Below, in pieces: positions 16,881 through 27,000 of a stretch of 64,000 nucleotides of DNA. This stretch comes from UBA1205 sp045534635 (lineage in GTDB: Bacteria; Bacteroidota; Bacteroidia; Bacteroidales; WCHB1-69). The translations under genes were made by a program, and so were the position numbers. The DNA is taken from positions 1 to 64,000 of the forward strand of contig JAZSKB010000004.1 in NCBI GenBank assembly GCA_045534635.1. Direction: 5' to 3'. Below the pieces are notes generated by a model. It searched no databases, was not told where the DNA came from, and worked only from the letters and a program-made list of their open reading frames with translations. Position 1 is the stretch's first letter, and each line of letters opens with the position of its first letter.

Positions 16881-17057
16881 ATGAAAAACAGATATATTTT
16901 GTATTTTTCTTTATTGTTGTCGATAATGTTTTTATCTGCTTGTTCTACAAATAGATACCAGCCAAAAAATGTAAAAAAACATCGTCGATGTGGGGATTGT
17001 CCTCGATTTACATCAACATACGTTAATTCATTCAACACTGTTGCTTTAAACAATTAA
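16881..17057 (+). CDS. Small lipoprotein, function unknown
   Basis: 58 aa from ATG 16881. The N-terminus MKNRYILYFSLLLSIMFLSAC is a type II signal peptide with lipobox LSAC, so the mature protein is lipidated and only about 37 residues long. The mature part is basic with a C-G-D-C-P motif (RRCGDCPRF) that resembles short Cys-Pro lipoproteins seen in Bacteroidetes. Three bases separate it from the SprT-like gene. Role unknown. Confidence 0.75.
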   Translation: MKNRYILYFSLLLSIMFLSACSTNRYQPKNVKKHRRCGDCPRFTSTYVNSFNTVALNN

Positions 17058-17060
17058 GTA

Positions 17061-17696
17061 GTGATTACCAACGATTTAAAAATAAGTTTATCGAAATATT
17101 TACCACTTAATTGCATTGATGAAATTGTTCTTTTACTTTGCAAGAACAATGTTCATTTAAAATTATCTCGTCCTCGCAAAACAATACAAGGGTCTTTTCA
17201 AGTTAGCAAAACAGAAAAATTTCCTATTATCACTATCAACAACAATTTAAATAAATACCAATTTTTACTTACATTTTTGCACGAATGGGCTCATTTTCTT
17301 TGTTACGAACAAAAAATAAAAGGACATGGTGTCGTTTGGAAACAAACTTTTGGCAATTTAATCAATGAATATATCCAAAAAGAAGCCTTTCCAAAGGATT
17401 TAATTCCTGCTTTGCTTCATTTTTCAAAACATATCAAATACACAGAATACACTGATATAGAATTGTGTAAAGCTCTTTCAAAATACGATGATGATAAAAT
17501 AAAATTGCAAAATTGTGAATTTTTGTCAAATATTCCAGAAAATTCGGTATTTTTGCACAATGGAATCCTAATGGAGAAATTACATCGGTTGAGAAAATAT
17601 ATCGTTTGTAAAAATATGAATAACAACAAATTATATAAATGTCACCCGATGATGATGATAAAAGTAGTTAATAATAATAAAACAATGAATCAATAA
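17061..17696 (+). CDS. SprT-like zinc metalloprotease domain protein
   Basis: 211 aa with a GTG start at 17061, the only sensible start since the lipoprotein gene ends three bases before. The zinc site is HEWAH in LLTFLHEWAHFLC near residue 78, followed by GHGVVWK, the typical SprT arrangement. The C-terminal part lacks a clear zinc ribbon, although scattered Cys residues (CEF, CKN, CHP) remain. SprT relatives cut DNA-protein crosslinks in eukaryotes; the bacterial role is not well defined. Two bases before the guanylyltransferase gene, same operon. Confidence 0.82.
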   Translation: MITNDLKISLSKYLPLNCIDEIVLLLCKNNVHLKLSRPRKTIQGSFQVSKTEKFPIITINNNLNKYQFLLTFLHEWAHFLCYEQKIKGHGVVWKQTFGNLINEYIQKEAFPKDLIPALLHFSKHIKYTEYTDIELCKALSKYDDDKIKLQNCEFLSNIPENSVFLHNGILMEKLHRLRKYIVCKNMNNNKLYKCHPMMMIKVVNNNKTMNQ

Positions 17697-17698
17697 AT

Positions 17699-18802
17699 AT
17701 GAGTCAAATGGATAATAACAACTATTGCGTAATTATGGCAGGAGGTGTTGGAGCAAGATTTTGGCCATTGAGCCGAACTTCAAAACCCAAACAATTTATA
17801 GATATTTTAGGAGTAGGTAAATCACTAATACAACTTACCATTGCAAGATTTACACAAATATGTCCTATCGAAAATATTTATATTGTTACCAATGAAATTT
17901 ATTATGATTTGGTTAAACAACAACTTCCACAACTATCTGATGAACAGATAATTTTGGAACCAATGAGACGCAATACCGCACCTTGTATTGCGTATGCTAA
18001 CGCAAAAATCAAACATCGCAATCCTAACGCTAATATTGTGGTAGCACCTTCCGACCATGTAATCTTAAATGAAAATTCATTTATAGAACATATCAAAGCG
18101 GCTATGCAATGTACTCAAGCCAATCCTTGGTTGCTTACTTTGGGAATTAAACCAACTCGTCCTGATACTGGCTATGGATACATTCAATACGATGATAAAA
18201 CCACTTATGCCGCAGAACAACGTATCTGTAAAGTGAAAATTTTTACAGAAAAACCTGAATTAGAATTGGCTAAACAGTTTTTAGAAAGTGGTGATTTTCT
18301 ATGGAATGCAGGAATTTTTGTTTGGAAATTGCCTATTATTGAACAAGCTTTTGCTCGTTTTTTACCAGAAGTTTATGAATTGTTTGAAAAATGTGTTCCC
18401 GCTATTGGCACTAAAAACGAAAAAGAGGCTATTTCTAAAACATACGAACGCTGTACTTCTATCTCTATTGACTATGGTGTTATGGAAAAAGCCGATAATG
18501 TTCATGTTTTAGCCTCCGATTTTGGGTGGTCTGACCTTGGAACTTGGGGTTCTTTGTTTGAACATCTCAAACACGATGAAAACAATAACGCAATAAATTC
18601 TCCTAACGATGTTTTTACTTACAATGCCAAAAATTGTATTGTCAACACACCAAAAGGAAAAGTTGTTGTAATTCAAGGACTTGAAGATTATATCGTTTCT
18701 GAAAGCGAAAATACTCTTCTTATTTGCAAAAAAAGCGATGAACAACAAATTCGCCAATTTGTTAATGATGTTCAACTTCAAAAAGGTGATAGATATATTT
18801 AA
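17699..18802 (+). CDS. manC: Mannose-1-phosphate guanylyltransferase
   Basis: 367 aa. Nucleotidyltransferase with AGGVGARFWPLSRTSKPKQF (GTP-binding, mannose type), VAPSDHVI, PTRPDTGYGYI and FTEKP, WNAGIFVW, and the SIDYGVMEKADNV segment. It makes GDP-mannose for polysaccharide, LPS or glycoprotein synthesis, including the GDP-fucose route. Length shows that the phosphomannose isomerase domain of bifunctional forms is absent. Follows the SprT-like gene by two bases. Confidence 0.93.
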   Translation: MSQMDNNNYCVIMAGGVGARFWPLSRTSKPKQFIDILGVGKSLIQLTIARFTQICPIENIYIVTNEIYYDLVKQQLPQLSDEQIILEPMRRNTAPCIAYANAKIKHRNPNANIVVAPSDHVILNENSFIEHIKAAMQCTQANPWLLTLGIKPTRPDTGYGYIQYDDKTTYAAEQRICKVKIFTEKPELELAKQFLESGDFLWNAGIFVWKLPIIEQAFARFLPEVYELFEKCVPAIGTKNEKEAISKTYERCTSISIDYGVMEKADNVHVLASDFGWSDLGTWGSLFEHLKHDENNNAINSPNDVFTYNAKNCIVNTPKGKVVVIQGLEDYIVSESENTLLICKKSDEQQIRQFVNDVQLQKGDRYI

Positions 18803-18813
18803 TAAAATATTGT

Positions 18814-20265
18814 ATGTCAAAAAATAACGAAAATAATCTTATTGAAAATATCGCCACTAAAGATTATGAATATGGTTTTGATTCTAATATCGAAACCGAT
18901 TATTTTCCTAAGGGCATTAATGAAGATATTGTTAGAAAAATTTCTGAATACAAACAAGAACCTCAATGGTTGCTTGAATTTCGTTTGAATGCTTTTCGCA
19001 AATGGCAAACAATGAAAGAACCTAATTGGGCTCACCTAACAATACCAACTATTGATTATCAAGATATTATATATTTTGCTGTTCCCAAAAAACAACCTCA
19101 AAAAAATAGTTTATCCGAAGTTGACCCAAATGTATTAGAAATGTTCAACAAATTAGGAATTCCTCTTGATGAACAAAAAAGATTGAGCAATGTTGCTATT
19201 GATGCCGTTGTAGATTCAACTTCCGTAAAAACAACATTTAGAGACACTTTAGAAAAACAAGGAATCATTTTTTGCTCTTTTGGAGAAGCCGTAAAAGAAT
19301 ATCCTGATTTAGTTCGACAATATTTAGGAAAAGTTGTTCCACCTTCTGATAATTTTTTTGCAGCCCTTAATTCTGCTGTATTTTCTGATGGTTCTTTTTG
19401 TTATATTCCTAAAGGTGTTCGTTGCCCTATGGATTTATCAACGTATTTCCGTATCAATGCAAAAAACACTGGACAATTTGAACGTACACTCATTATTGCT
19501 GACGAAGATGCGTATGTTAGTTATATGGAAGGTTGTACCGCTCCTCAAAGAGATGAAAATCAACTTCACGCCGCTGTTGTTGAAATTTTTGCCATGAAAA
19601 ACGCAGAAGTTAAATATTCTACCGTACAAAATTGGTATCCCGGCGATAAAAATGGCAAAGGAGGAGTGTACAATTTAGTAACCAAACGTGGTATCTGTCA
19701 AGGAGATAATTCTAAAATTTCTTGGACTCAAGTAGAAACAGGTTCTGCCATTACATGGAAATATCCAAGTTGTATTCTAAAAGGAGATAATTCTACTGGT
19801 GAATTTTATTCTGTTGCTGTTACTAACAACTACCAACAAGCCGATACTGGAACAAAAATGATTCATATCGGAAAAAATACCAAAAGCACCATTATTTCTA
19901 AAGGAATTTCTGTTGGAAAAAGTCAAAATAGTTATAGAGGATTGGTAAAAATTTTGCCAAATGCTCAATATGCCAGAAATTATTCACAATGTGATAGTTT
20001 GTTACTTGGTGATAAATGTGGAGCACATACATTTCCTGTTTTAGATTGCAAAAATAAAACTGCCATTTTAGAACACGAAGCCTCCACTTCCAAAATTTCA
20101 GAAGAACAACTTTTTTATTGCAGACAACGAGGTATTAGTACTGAAAATTCTATTGGACTAATTGTCAATGGATATGCTAAAGATATTTTAACTCGATTAC
20201 CTATGGAATTTGCTGTTGAAGCCCAAAAATTGCTTTCTATCAGCATTGAAGGTGGTGTTGGCTAA
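18814..20265 (+). CDS. sufB: Fe-S cluster assembly scaffold protein SufB
   Basis: 483 aa, full length. Diagnostic segments: FRLNAFRKWQTMKEPNW, SVAVTNNYQQADTGTKMIH, NSYRGLVKILPNAQYARNYSQCDSLL with the conserved Cys, and ILEHEASTSKISEEQLFYCRQRG. SufB forms the SufBC2D scaffold that builds Fe-S clusters, with sulfur from SufS. Usually sufB is followed by sufC, sufD and sufS; here the next gene is an unrelated opposing hydrolase 8 bases away, and the upstream gene is manC, so the rest of suf must lie elsewhere. Confidence 0.95.
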   Translation: MSKNNENNLIENIATKDYEYGFDSNIETDYFPKGINEDIVRKISEYKQEPQWLLEFRLNAFRKWQTMKEPNWAHLTIPTIDYQDIIYFAVPKKQPQKNSLSEVDPNVLEMFNKLGIPLDEQKRLSNVAIDAVVDSTSVKTTFRDTLEKQGIIFCSFGEAVKEYPDLVRQYLGKVVPPSDNFFAALNSAVFSDGSFCYIPKGVRCPMDLSTYFRINAKNTGQFERTLIIADEDAYVSYMEGCTAPQRDENQLHAAVVEIFAMKNAEVKYSTVQNWYPGDKNGKGGVYNLVTKRGICQGDNSKISWTQVETGSAITWKYPSCILKGDNSTGEFYSVAVTNNYQQADTGTKMIHIGKNTKSTIISKGISVGKSQNSYRGLVKILPNAQYARNYSQCDSLLLGDKCGAHTFPVLDCKNKTAILEHEASTSKISEEQLFYCRQRGISTENSIGLIVNGYAKDILTRLPMEFAVEAQKLLSISIEGGVG

Positions 20266-20272
20266 AATAAGC

Positions 20273-21415
20273 TTATTGATTTTTTATATTATCCTCATTT
20301 ACTGTTGTTTCTACTTTTTGATTCGTGATTTCTGTTACTATATATTCATGGTCTGATAAATGATTATCTGATACTCTATAGTTAAAACTATTCAATGTTT
20401 TGTCATATAAAATATAGTCTATCCTAAAAGATAATATTTTATTTATTTTCATTGTTTTACTAAACCATTTACCACTTTCTACAAAAGCATCTTTTTTATC
20501 TTTACTCAATTGTGCATAACAATATGACCAAGGAGTATCGTTGAAATCACCACAAATTATAGTTTTATATGGTGATTGTTGAATATGATTTAACAAAACT
20601 TGTACTTGCAAAGTTCTTTTCATCGCTCCATTAATAAATTTTCTTACCAATTGACGACTTCCTTCTTTCAATTCATCAGTAGTAATACTTGATTTATTTA
20701 TAATTTTATTAGCAAAAACATAATCTTTATTCGCAAAATGTAAAGATTGCAAATGAACATTATATATTCTTATTGTATCTGCATTAAAAACAATATCTGC
20801 ATAAATAGCATTATTTCCTATAGAATTTTCAAAATTTATTTCTCCTTGATTTATAATAGGATACTTACTCATTGTAAGCATTCCATAAGTATGAGGTCCA
20901 TCTACAACAGAAGTAAATTTTTGTAAATATGGTAAGTTTAATTCTTGACGAAGTTGTTCTAAAATAGCATCTTTTCTATCGTAAAATTCTTGCAAACATA
21001 CAATATCACTATTTTCTTTTGACAATATTTGTATAATACTATCTTTTGTTGATATTGAATGATTGTCTATACCCATTACATGAACATTGTACGACAATAA
21101 TTTAAAACTTTCCACTTTTTCAGGAAGTTTTTCTCCAGACCATTGAAACCATTTGCCTATACTATTGAATCCTATTAAAATAACTATCAATGAAATAAGA
21201 GAAAATCTTTTTTGATTAAGAAGCCAATAGAACACAAAAATAACATTAACAATCAACAAATAAGGATAAATCAACGATAAAAGGGAAAGATATTTGACTT
21301 CTAATGGAGATATTAAGCTACATAAATAATTTGCCAACAATAATATTGCAAATACTATATTGATAATCAATATTATTGACTTTATAAATGAAATTTTTTC
21401 TTTTCCTTTTTTCAT
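20273..21415 (-). CDS. Membrane-anchored endonuclease/exonuclease/phosphatase-family hydrolase
   Basis: 380 aa. Three membrane helices in the first 90 residues, then an EEP domain: SYNVHVMG, DIVCLQEFYDR (metal Glu), NVHLQSL, ICGDFNDTPWS (catalytic Asp/Asn) and SDHEYIVTEI (His). Such proteins in Bacteroidetes sit in the inner membrane with the catalytic domain facing the periplasm; substrate unknown (phosphodiester or phospholipid). Third gene of a minus-strand run behind two rhomboids, gap of four bases. Confidence 0.88.
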   Translation of the reverse strand: MKKGKEKISFIKSIILIINIVFAILLLANYLCSLISPLEVKYLSLLSLIYPYLLIVNVIFVFYWLLNQKRFSLISLIVILIGFNSIGKWFQWSGEKLPEKVESFKLLSYNVHVMGIDNHSISTKDSIIQILSKENSDIVCLQEFYDRKDAILEQLRQELNLPYLQKFTSVVDGPHTYGMLTMSKYPIINQGEINFENSIGNNAIYADIVFNADTIRIYNVHLQSLHFANKDYVFANKIINKSSITTDELKEGSRQLVRKFINGAMKRTLQVQVLLNHIQQSPYKTIICGDFNDTPWSYCYAQLSKDKKDAFVESGKWFSKTMKINKILSFRIDYILYDKTLNSFNYRVSDNHLSDHEYIVTEITNQKVETTVNEDNIKNQ

Positions 21416-21419
21416 GAAC

Positions 21420-22316
21420 TTACCAATTCTTTTTTTGACTTGTTTTAAATAAAAAATCTTTTTCTTCTTTTGTTAAACTTTGATAACCAGATTTAGCAAC
21501 CTTATCTAAAATACTATCTACATGACGACGATATTCTGCTCTTTCTGCATTATATTGTTCATCTGTTTTTGGTCGCTGACTTTGGAAAGTTGTTTTCGAT
21601 TGTTTTTCTGTTGAAGACTGTATTTTTTGAAAAAATTGAGGACATAAAACATAAGCACAACCAAATAAAACACCTCCTATATGAGCAAAATGACCACCAG
21701 AATTTCCATTTGGAATACTCAATATGTCAATAATTAAAAAAAACAACACTATCCATTTTAATTTAACATTGGCAATCCACATATTTATATTCATATTGGG
21801 AACTTTACATGCTATTGCTCCCATAATTGCCATTATCGCTCCGGAGGCTCCTACCGCTACTGAATAATTTTTAACAGACTCAAATACAGGAAAATAATTG
21901 TAAGATAAAATATAAAGTAAATGTCCAACTATTCCTCCTAATAAATAAACAACATAGATTTTTTTGGATTCAAAAAATTGCATAAATATTTGTCCTGCAA
22001 AATACAACAATATCATATTAAACAAAATATGAGAAAAATTGGCATGAACAAATAAGCTTGTAATTATTGTCCAAGGACGATATAACAATAATTTCCAATC
22101 GGAACTTACTGCTAAATAATCCGTTATTGTTTGTATTGAATAAATATTTGTTGCAAACAAAAAATTTAAGATATTTGTCAAAATTCCTACAAACAACAAA
22201 ACCACATAAACTATTATATTTATCGTTATTAATCGACGCAATGGGGTTTTGTATGAAAAAAAATAACGTATTTGTGTTACTATTTCTTTGATAATATTTC
22301 CAAAAGTTGATTTCAT
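21420..22316 (-). CDS. Rhomboid intramembrane serine protease (second of tandem pair)
   Basis: 298 aa with about six membrane helices. Catalytic Ser in VGASGAIMAIMG (GxSG) and catalytic His in GGHFAHIGGVLFG; the HANFSHILFNM segment supplies the oxyanion-side His/Asn. The C-terminal tail of about 70 residues is soluble and charged (RRHVDSIL, SLTKEEKDFLF), a feature common in the Bacteroidetes DUF6576-like tails. It cleaves membrane proteins within the bilayer; targets unknown. Adjacent to another rhomboid, four bases apart. Confidence 0.92.
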   Translation of the reverse strand: MKSTFGNIIKEIVTQIRYFFSYKTPLRRLITINIIVYVVLLFVGILTNILNFLFATNIYSIQTITDYLAVSSDWKLLLYRPWTIITSLFVHANFSHILFNMILLYFAGQIFMQFFESKKIYVVYLLGGIVGHLLYILSYNYFPVFESVKNYSVAVGASGAIMAIMGAIACKVPNMNINMWIANVKLKWIVLFFLIIDILSIPNGNSGGHFAHIGGVLFGCAYVLCPQFFQKIQSSTEKQSKTTFQSQRPKTDEQYNAERAEYRRHVDSILDKVAKSGYQSLTKEEKDFLFKTSQKKNW

Positions 22317-22320
22317 CGTT

Positions 22321-23178
22321 TTAATAATAATTTTTTCTTGCTTGTTTTCTCCAATATAATATCAATATCAATCCAAAAATCATTCCTCCAAGATGTGCAA
22401 AATGTGCTATACCATCGGCGGTACCACTAATTCCGTAAAACAATTCTATTGCTCCATAAGCCAATACAAACCATTTCGCTTTTATTGGTATAAAAAAGTA
22501 TAAGTATATCAAGGTATTAGGAAACATCATTCCGTACGCCAACAAAAGACCAAAAACACTTCCTGAGGCTCCTACTATATTTGCATGACTAATATATGCA
22601 TCTTTATATTCTAATAAATAACTATTTATATACGATTTAGCATTTGCAACATCTATTCCATTTTGTAATAAGATTACATTTTCTTTAAATCGTTCAAAGC
22701 CTTCTTTCATAGTATTATTTTCAAAATCTATCATAAACTGATGATTGGCTATAAGATTATTTAATGTTTCGACATCAGGATTTACGATGCAAGCATCTAT
22801 GTATTTCAAATCGGGTATTAACTCCCAAGCTAAAACGCCATAATGCGTCAATGCTGCTCCTATACCTGTCAGAATATAATAAAGCAAAAAACGTTTCGCT
22901 CCCCAATAATTTTCTATGACAGAACCAAACATCCACAAGGCAAACATATTAAAAAATAAATGTCCGATGTTGCCGTGCATAAACATATATGTAATAAATT
23001 GATACGGATAAAATAAACTTGATTCAAAATAATGTAATCCCAATAATGTATATAAATCAATGTTAAATTTTTGCATAGCAATTGTTGCCATAAACATTAA
23101 AACATTGATAATGATAATATTCTTCACTACTGGCGGAAGAATAGAAAACTTCCCTATACTATAATATCCGTTATTCAT
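22321..23178 (-). CDS. Rhomboid intramembrane serine protease (first of tandem pair)
   Basis: 285 aa. Helices with HGNIGHLFFNMFALWMFG, catalytic Ser in GASGSVFGLLLAYG and catalytic His in IAHFAHLGGMIFG. Between helices 3 and 4 there is an extra polar insertion of roughly 70 residues (about 130-200), longer than in the partner. First gene of the rhomboid-rhomboid-EEP run. Tandem rhomboids are common in Bacteroidales; the two are divergent in sequence, so an old duplication. Confidence 0.92.
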   Translation of the reverse strand: MNNGYYSIGKFSILPPVVKNIIIINVLMFMATIAMQKFNIDLYTLLGLHYFESSLFYPYQFITYMFMHGNIGHLFFNMFALWMFGSVIENYWGAKRFLLYYILTGIGAALTHYGVLAWELIPDLKYIDACIVNPDVETLNNLIANHQFMIDFENNTMKEGFERFKENVILLQNGIDVANAKSYINSYLLEYKDAYISHANIVGASGSVFGLLLAYGMMFPNTLIYLYFFIPIKAKWFVLAYGAIELFYGISGTADGIAHFAHLGGMIFGLILILYWRKQARKNYY

Positions 23179-23409
23179 TTTTATACAATTAGTTATTTAT
23201 TAACGATTGTTTTGCTTATTATTGTATTTATAAAAAGAAATATTCTATAAAAATTTCATTTTTTGTATTTTTGGAAAAATCAATATCCTGTGAATTTTGA
23301 TAAATAACTTCAATACTTATTTGTTCTTTTTTTTGTTTTGTTTTGTACTTCACATTTTAGGGAAAGAAGCAAAACTTCAAGTTTTTTTCATAATTACAAA
23401 AAATTCTTT

Positions 23410-23856
23410 TTAGTTCATTTTGAAAAAATAAAAAATTAGTTTAATTGTTTCTTCTTTCTTCTTTCTTAAATAGTGAAAATATGATATTCCTATTAATCCA
23501 TAATAAAAAAATGGTTTACAAGGATATATATAATAAAAAATATTTGATTGCTGTTCTTTTGTATAAAAAGAAGATGTTCCTAGAAAATATCTTTCTGGTA
23601 AATTAAAGAAATTTATAATAATAGGTAATAAAAGAATACTTAATAATACCCATAATTTTATTGGAGGAAGTTTCTTCATATAAAGAAACAACAACAATAA
23701 TCCAATTATAAGCAATAAAAGCAAAATAAGAACTAAATAAATATTTGCTTTTAATAGTAACAATAAACTCGTAATTAAATCACATAAAATATTACAACTT
23801 TTAAAAAAAAGAATATAAAATAAAATACCATAATAAAAATCAAGATTCTTTTCCAT
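23410..23856 (-). CDS. Hydrophobic membrane protein of unknown function
   Basis: 148 aa, with about four hydrophobic segments very rich in Leu, Ile and Phe, and a C-terminal basic tail (YLRKKKEE). No motif recognised. It stands alone between the rhomboid promoter region and a repeat copy, in very AT-rich DNA, and has no clear -7 box, so it could be a small real membrane protein or a decayed gene. The 230 bases between it and the rhomboid start hold nothing I can identify. Confidence 0.5.
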   Translation of the reverse strand: MEKNLDFYYGILFYILFFKSCNILCDLITSLLLLLKANIYLVLILLLLLIIGLLLLFLYMKKLPPIKLWVLLSILLLPIIINFFNLPERYFLGTSSFYTKEQQSNIFYYIYPCKPFFYYGLIGISYFHYLRKKKEETIKLIFYFFKMN

Positions 23857-23921
23857 TTTTATATAAGATTAAAATAAACGACACTTTTTTTTATTTTGAT
23901 TTCTTAATTTAATTATTTGTT

Positions 23922-24014
23922 CCTCAAAACAATACACTAAAAACAGTCCATAACACTACTGTTTATCAGATAGTTATAATCGATTTTTTTGATATGTTTT
24001 TTATAAACTGTCAT
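23922..24014 (-). repeat. Dispersed RHS-tail repeat, copy C (short)
   Basis: Read on the minus strand from 24014: a reading frame MTVYKKHIKKIDYNYLINSS, matching the first part of the short ORF in copies B and D, then a stop; the sequence continues as a clear nucleotide match up to TTGTTTTGAGG. The non-coding arm of the other copies is absent. It lies 17 bases after the stop of the alpha-2-macroglobulin gene. Confidence 0.75.
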
Positions 24015-24031
24015 ATATCGTTATAAAGAAA

Positions 24032-27000
24032 TTATTTTACATTGATACGAATACCTTCGCTATGTGAAGTAAATTCAGGAGCATACATACATTGAATAGT
24101 AGTGATACCATTAGAAAATTGCCCTTTTTGTGTAGCGATAAGAGTATATTCAAAAACATAAGTTCCTTTTGGTAAATATTCAATAAAAAAATTAGTTGCA
24201 ACATCGCGTGTAGATTCATAATACATTAAACCTCCTTGATAGCGGTATACAGAAAGAATATTAGTAGGTTCAAAACAAGAGGCTCGCATATCTTTAAGAT
24301 GAACATATTCCATATCTCTATCGGTAGAAATAACAATTCTTACTTTTATTTTATCACCAACAGCAATAGTATTATTATTTTTAATTTCAGATAAATGTTC
24401 TCCTCTATCGTTAAAAATGATTTTATAAAGTTGTTTATTTATTGCTAAAGAAGTTTTTGCAGAAGAAATTTTATCTAAATTTTCAAAATATTGCCAAAAA
24501 CAACTTCCCCAACTTGTACCATTATCAATTTGTTGTAAAGAAATATTTCCCATATCGGGTGTTATTTCATCGTTATTCCAAGACATTTTGAAGTATCCTG
24601 TTCCACTTTCGATAGAGGAAATTGTATCACTATAAATAATTTGTTCTCCAATAGTGATTTTAGTTTTGTGCAATTTGCTAAGATTGTTGTTACCACGTAA
24701 TAGCAAAGCATAACAAGCAGCGGTTGTTGATTTGGTACTTCCCCAATTTTGAGATTGACGTTGTTTGAGTAACCACAATTGCATTTTTGCAACGCTTTCA
24801 CTATCTTTGGAAATGGTTTCAAATGCTTCTATCATTAGGGCTTGACGTTCTATTGGTGCTTCGTACCAATACCAACCTAAACCTTCTTTATGCCACCACA
24901 TTCCCATTTCATCGGAATATTGTGCTTTGGATTTAATGGAAGTGATTATTTTTTCAGCAGTAATTTTATCGCCTGAACGATAAAGACTCAAAGCGATAAG
25001 TGTTTGTCCATATAGATTTTTTTCTGTCCAATATTTTTGTGCTTGATTTATACAGAAATCAAACATTTTTTTATTTTTTTCTGCTATTGGAAATTGTTCA
25101 AAGAAAAAACTTCTTGCGTAGAGGTATTGTGTAACGTTGTAAGAAAGAAAATTATCGGAAATAGAACGATTTTTTAGCGAATCGTACCATTTTTGCATAC
25201 TATTATCAATAAATTGTATTGCTTTTCGAAGAGTATTGGCATTTAGATTTTCGGAAATATTCATTGTTTGAAGATGACCACAACCGCTTACAATATGGCT
25301 GGTAATGAAAAAATTGGAACGATACCCTCCTGAAAACCAAGACCAACCTCCATCGTTTCTTTGTCCTTTTTCTAATGCTTTTTGGGCTTTATTCAATTCG
25401 AGATTAATTCTTTTTGTATCAAATAAATTAGAAATACGTTGTTTATTTTCTTTTTCCGATTGTGCTTCCAAAAGCCAAGGAGAATTTTCAATAGCAATAT
25501 TTTTCAATTCGCTATTTTTTTCTAAATTAGACAAAAAAGCATTACTATCTTCTTGTTGCCATTGCATAAAAACAGCTTTAATTTCTGGAGAAGAATTAAC
25601 AATTGTAGATGCTATTGTATTGGCATATAGGCGACTAAATATTTGTTCGTAACATTCGTACGGATATTCTATTAGATAAGGAAGCGATTGTAAAGCATAC
25701 CATAAAGGATTTGCGGTAAATTCAAAAGTGAATTTGTAATTAGAAAGAGTATTATTACTGTCTGTCAAATGTTTATAGGCTTGTTTAAATTTATCAAAAG
25801 TAAAAGTTTTAGTTTGTCCTTTGTTTACATAAATGGGCATAGTTTCGGTAACTAACATTCGGTTTGATAAAATAGGCAATATTTTTTGTTCTCCGTCGCT
25901 ATGTATATCGCTAATTGCCATTGTTTTACAATTAATAGCACCAATTTCATGAGGAATAATGAGTGTAAAACTTACAATATCGCTTTCTCCTTTGGAAAGA
26001 TTGAAAGTATCTTTGTTTACTTGATAAATAATATCAAGAGGTTTGTTATCAATGGAATTAGAAATTTGCAATGAAACATGTCCCGCAATTTTTTTTACAC
26101 TCATATTGACAACTTTAGCAGTAAAAATTATTGTATCTCCTTCACGTAAGAAACGAGGATAATTAACAACTAACATCAAATCTTTTTGGGTTTGTATAAA
26201 TTGTTCAAACAAGCCATAGTAAAGATTTTGATTATGAGCGATACCATGCATTTTCCATTTAGTAAGAGATTCTGGCATTGTGGCTGAAAATATTATATTG
26301 CCATTGCTATCACTTTGTAAATGAGGATAAAAAAAGGCTGTTTCATTAAAATTAGAACGTAAATTTGGTAGTACTGATTTCGTTATAGATGCTTCTTCTT
26401 TAACAGAAACTTCTTCTTTAACAGATACTATAGAAAGAACATTTTCGTCATCAACCATTCCTATTTTCTTAGCATTTCTTGGTCTAACATTGTTTTTCAT
26501 TGTTCCCGCACAACATATTGGATATTTAAAACTAATATTAGAAGGTTTATTTATCCATTGGGGAGATAAAATATTTATCAAAGGATTGTGATTTTTTTCA
26601 AAAAATCTAGACCTAATAGTCTCATGATTAAAATCTTTGTAATCAAAATATGTATAATGAAATCCGTCTATAATAGGAAGAGAAAAATTATAATTGTGTT
26701 TGACAAATGCATCCAAAGAGGCATCGTACATATTGCAAAGCAATTCTGCAACAATAGGTTTACCTTCCGCATTTTTTATTTTGAAATGCCATTGTTCTTT
26801 TTCTCCGGGCTGTAAATAATTTCTAAATGTAACATATTCAAAATAAATATTTTTATTTGTTTCTTGTACACTTATTTTTTTTGTTTGATTATAAAAATGA
26901 TTGTGTTGATGAACAAAAATATTGCAGTGTAAATATCCCAAATGTTCTTTTTTTATTGGAAAATCAAAGTGTATTTGTCCTTTGTTTATCATTTTATGCT

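Noticed and set aside
23922..24014. Copy C as a terminator of the alpha-2-macroglobulin gene
   Set aside because: The CTACTG...CAG(G)TAG inverted repeat is imperfect and lacks a T-run in the right place; the match to the other repeat copies explains it better.
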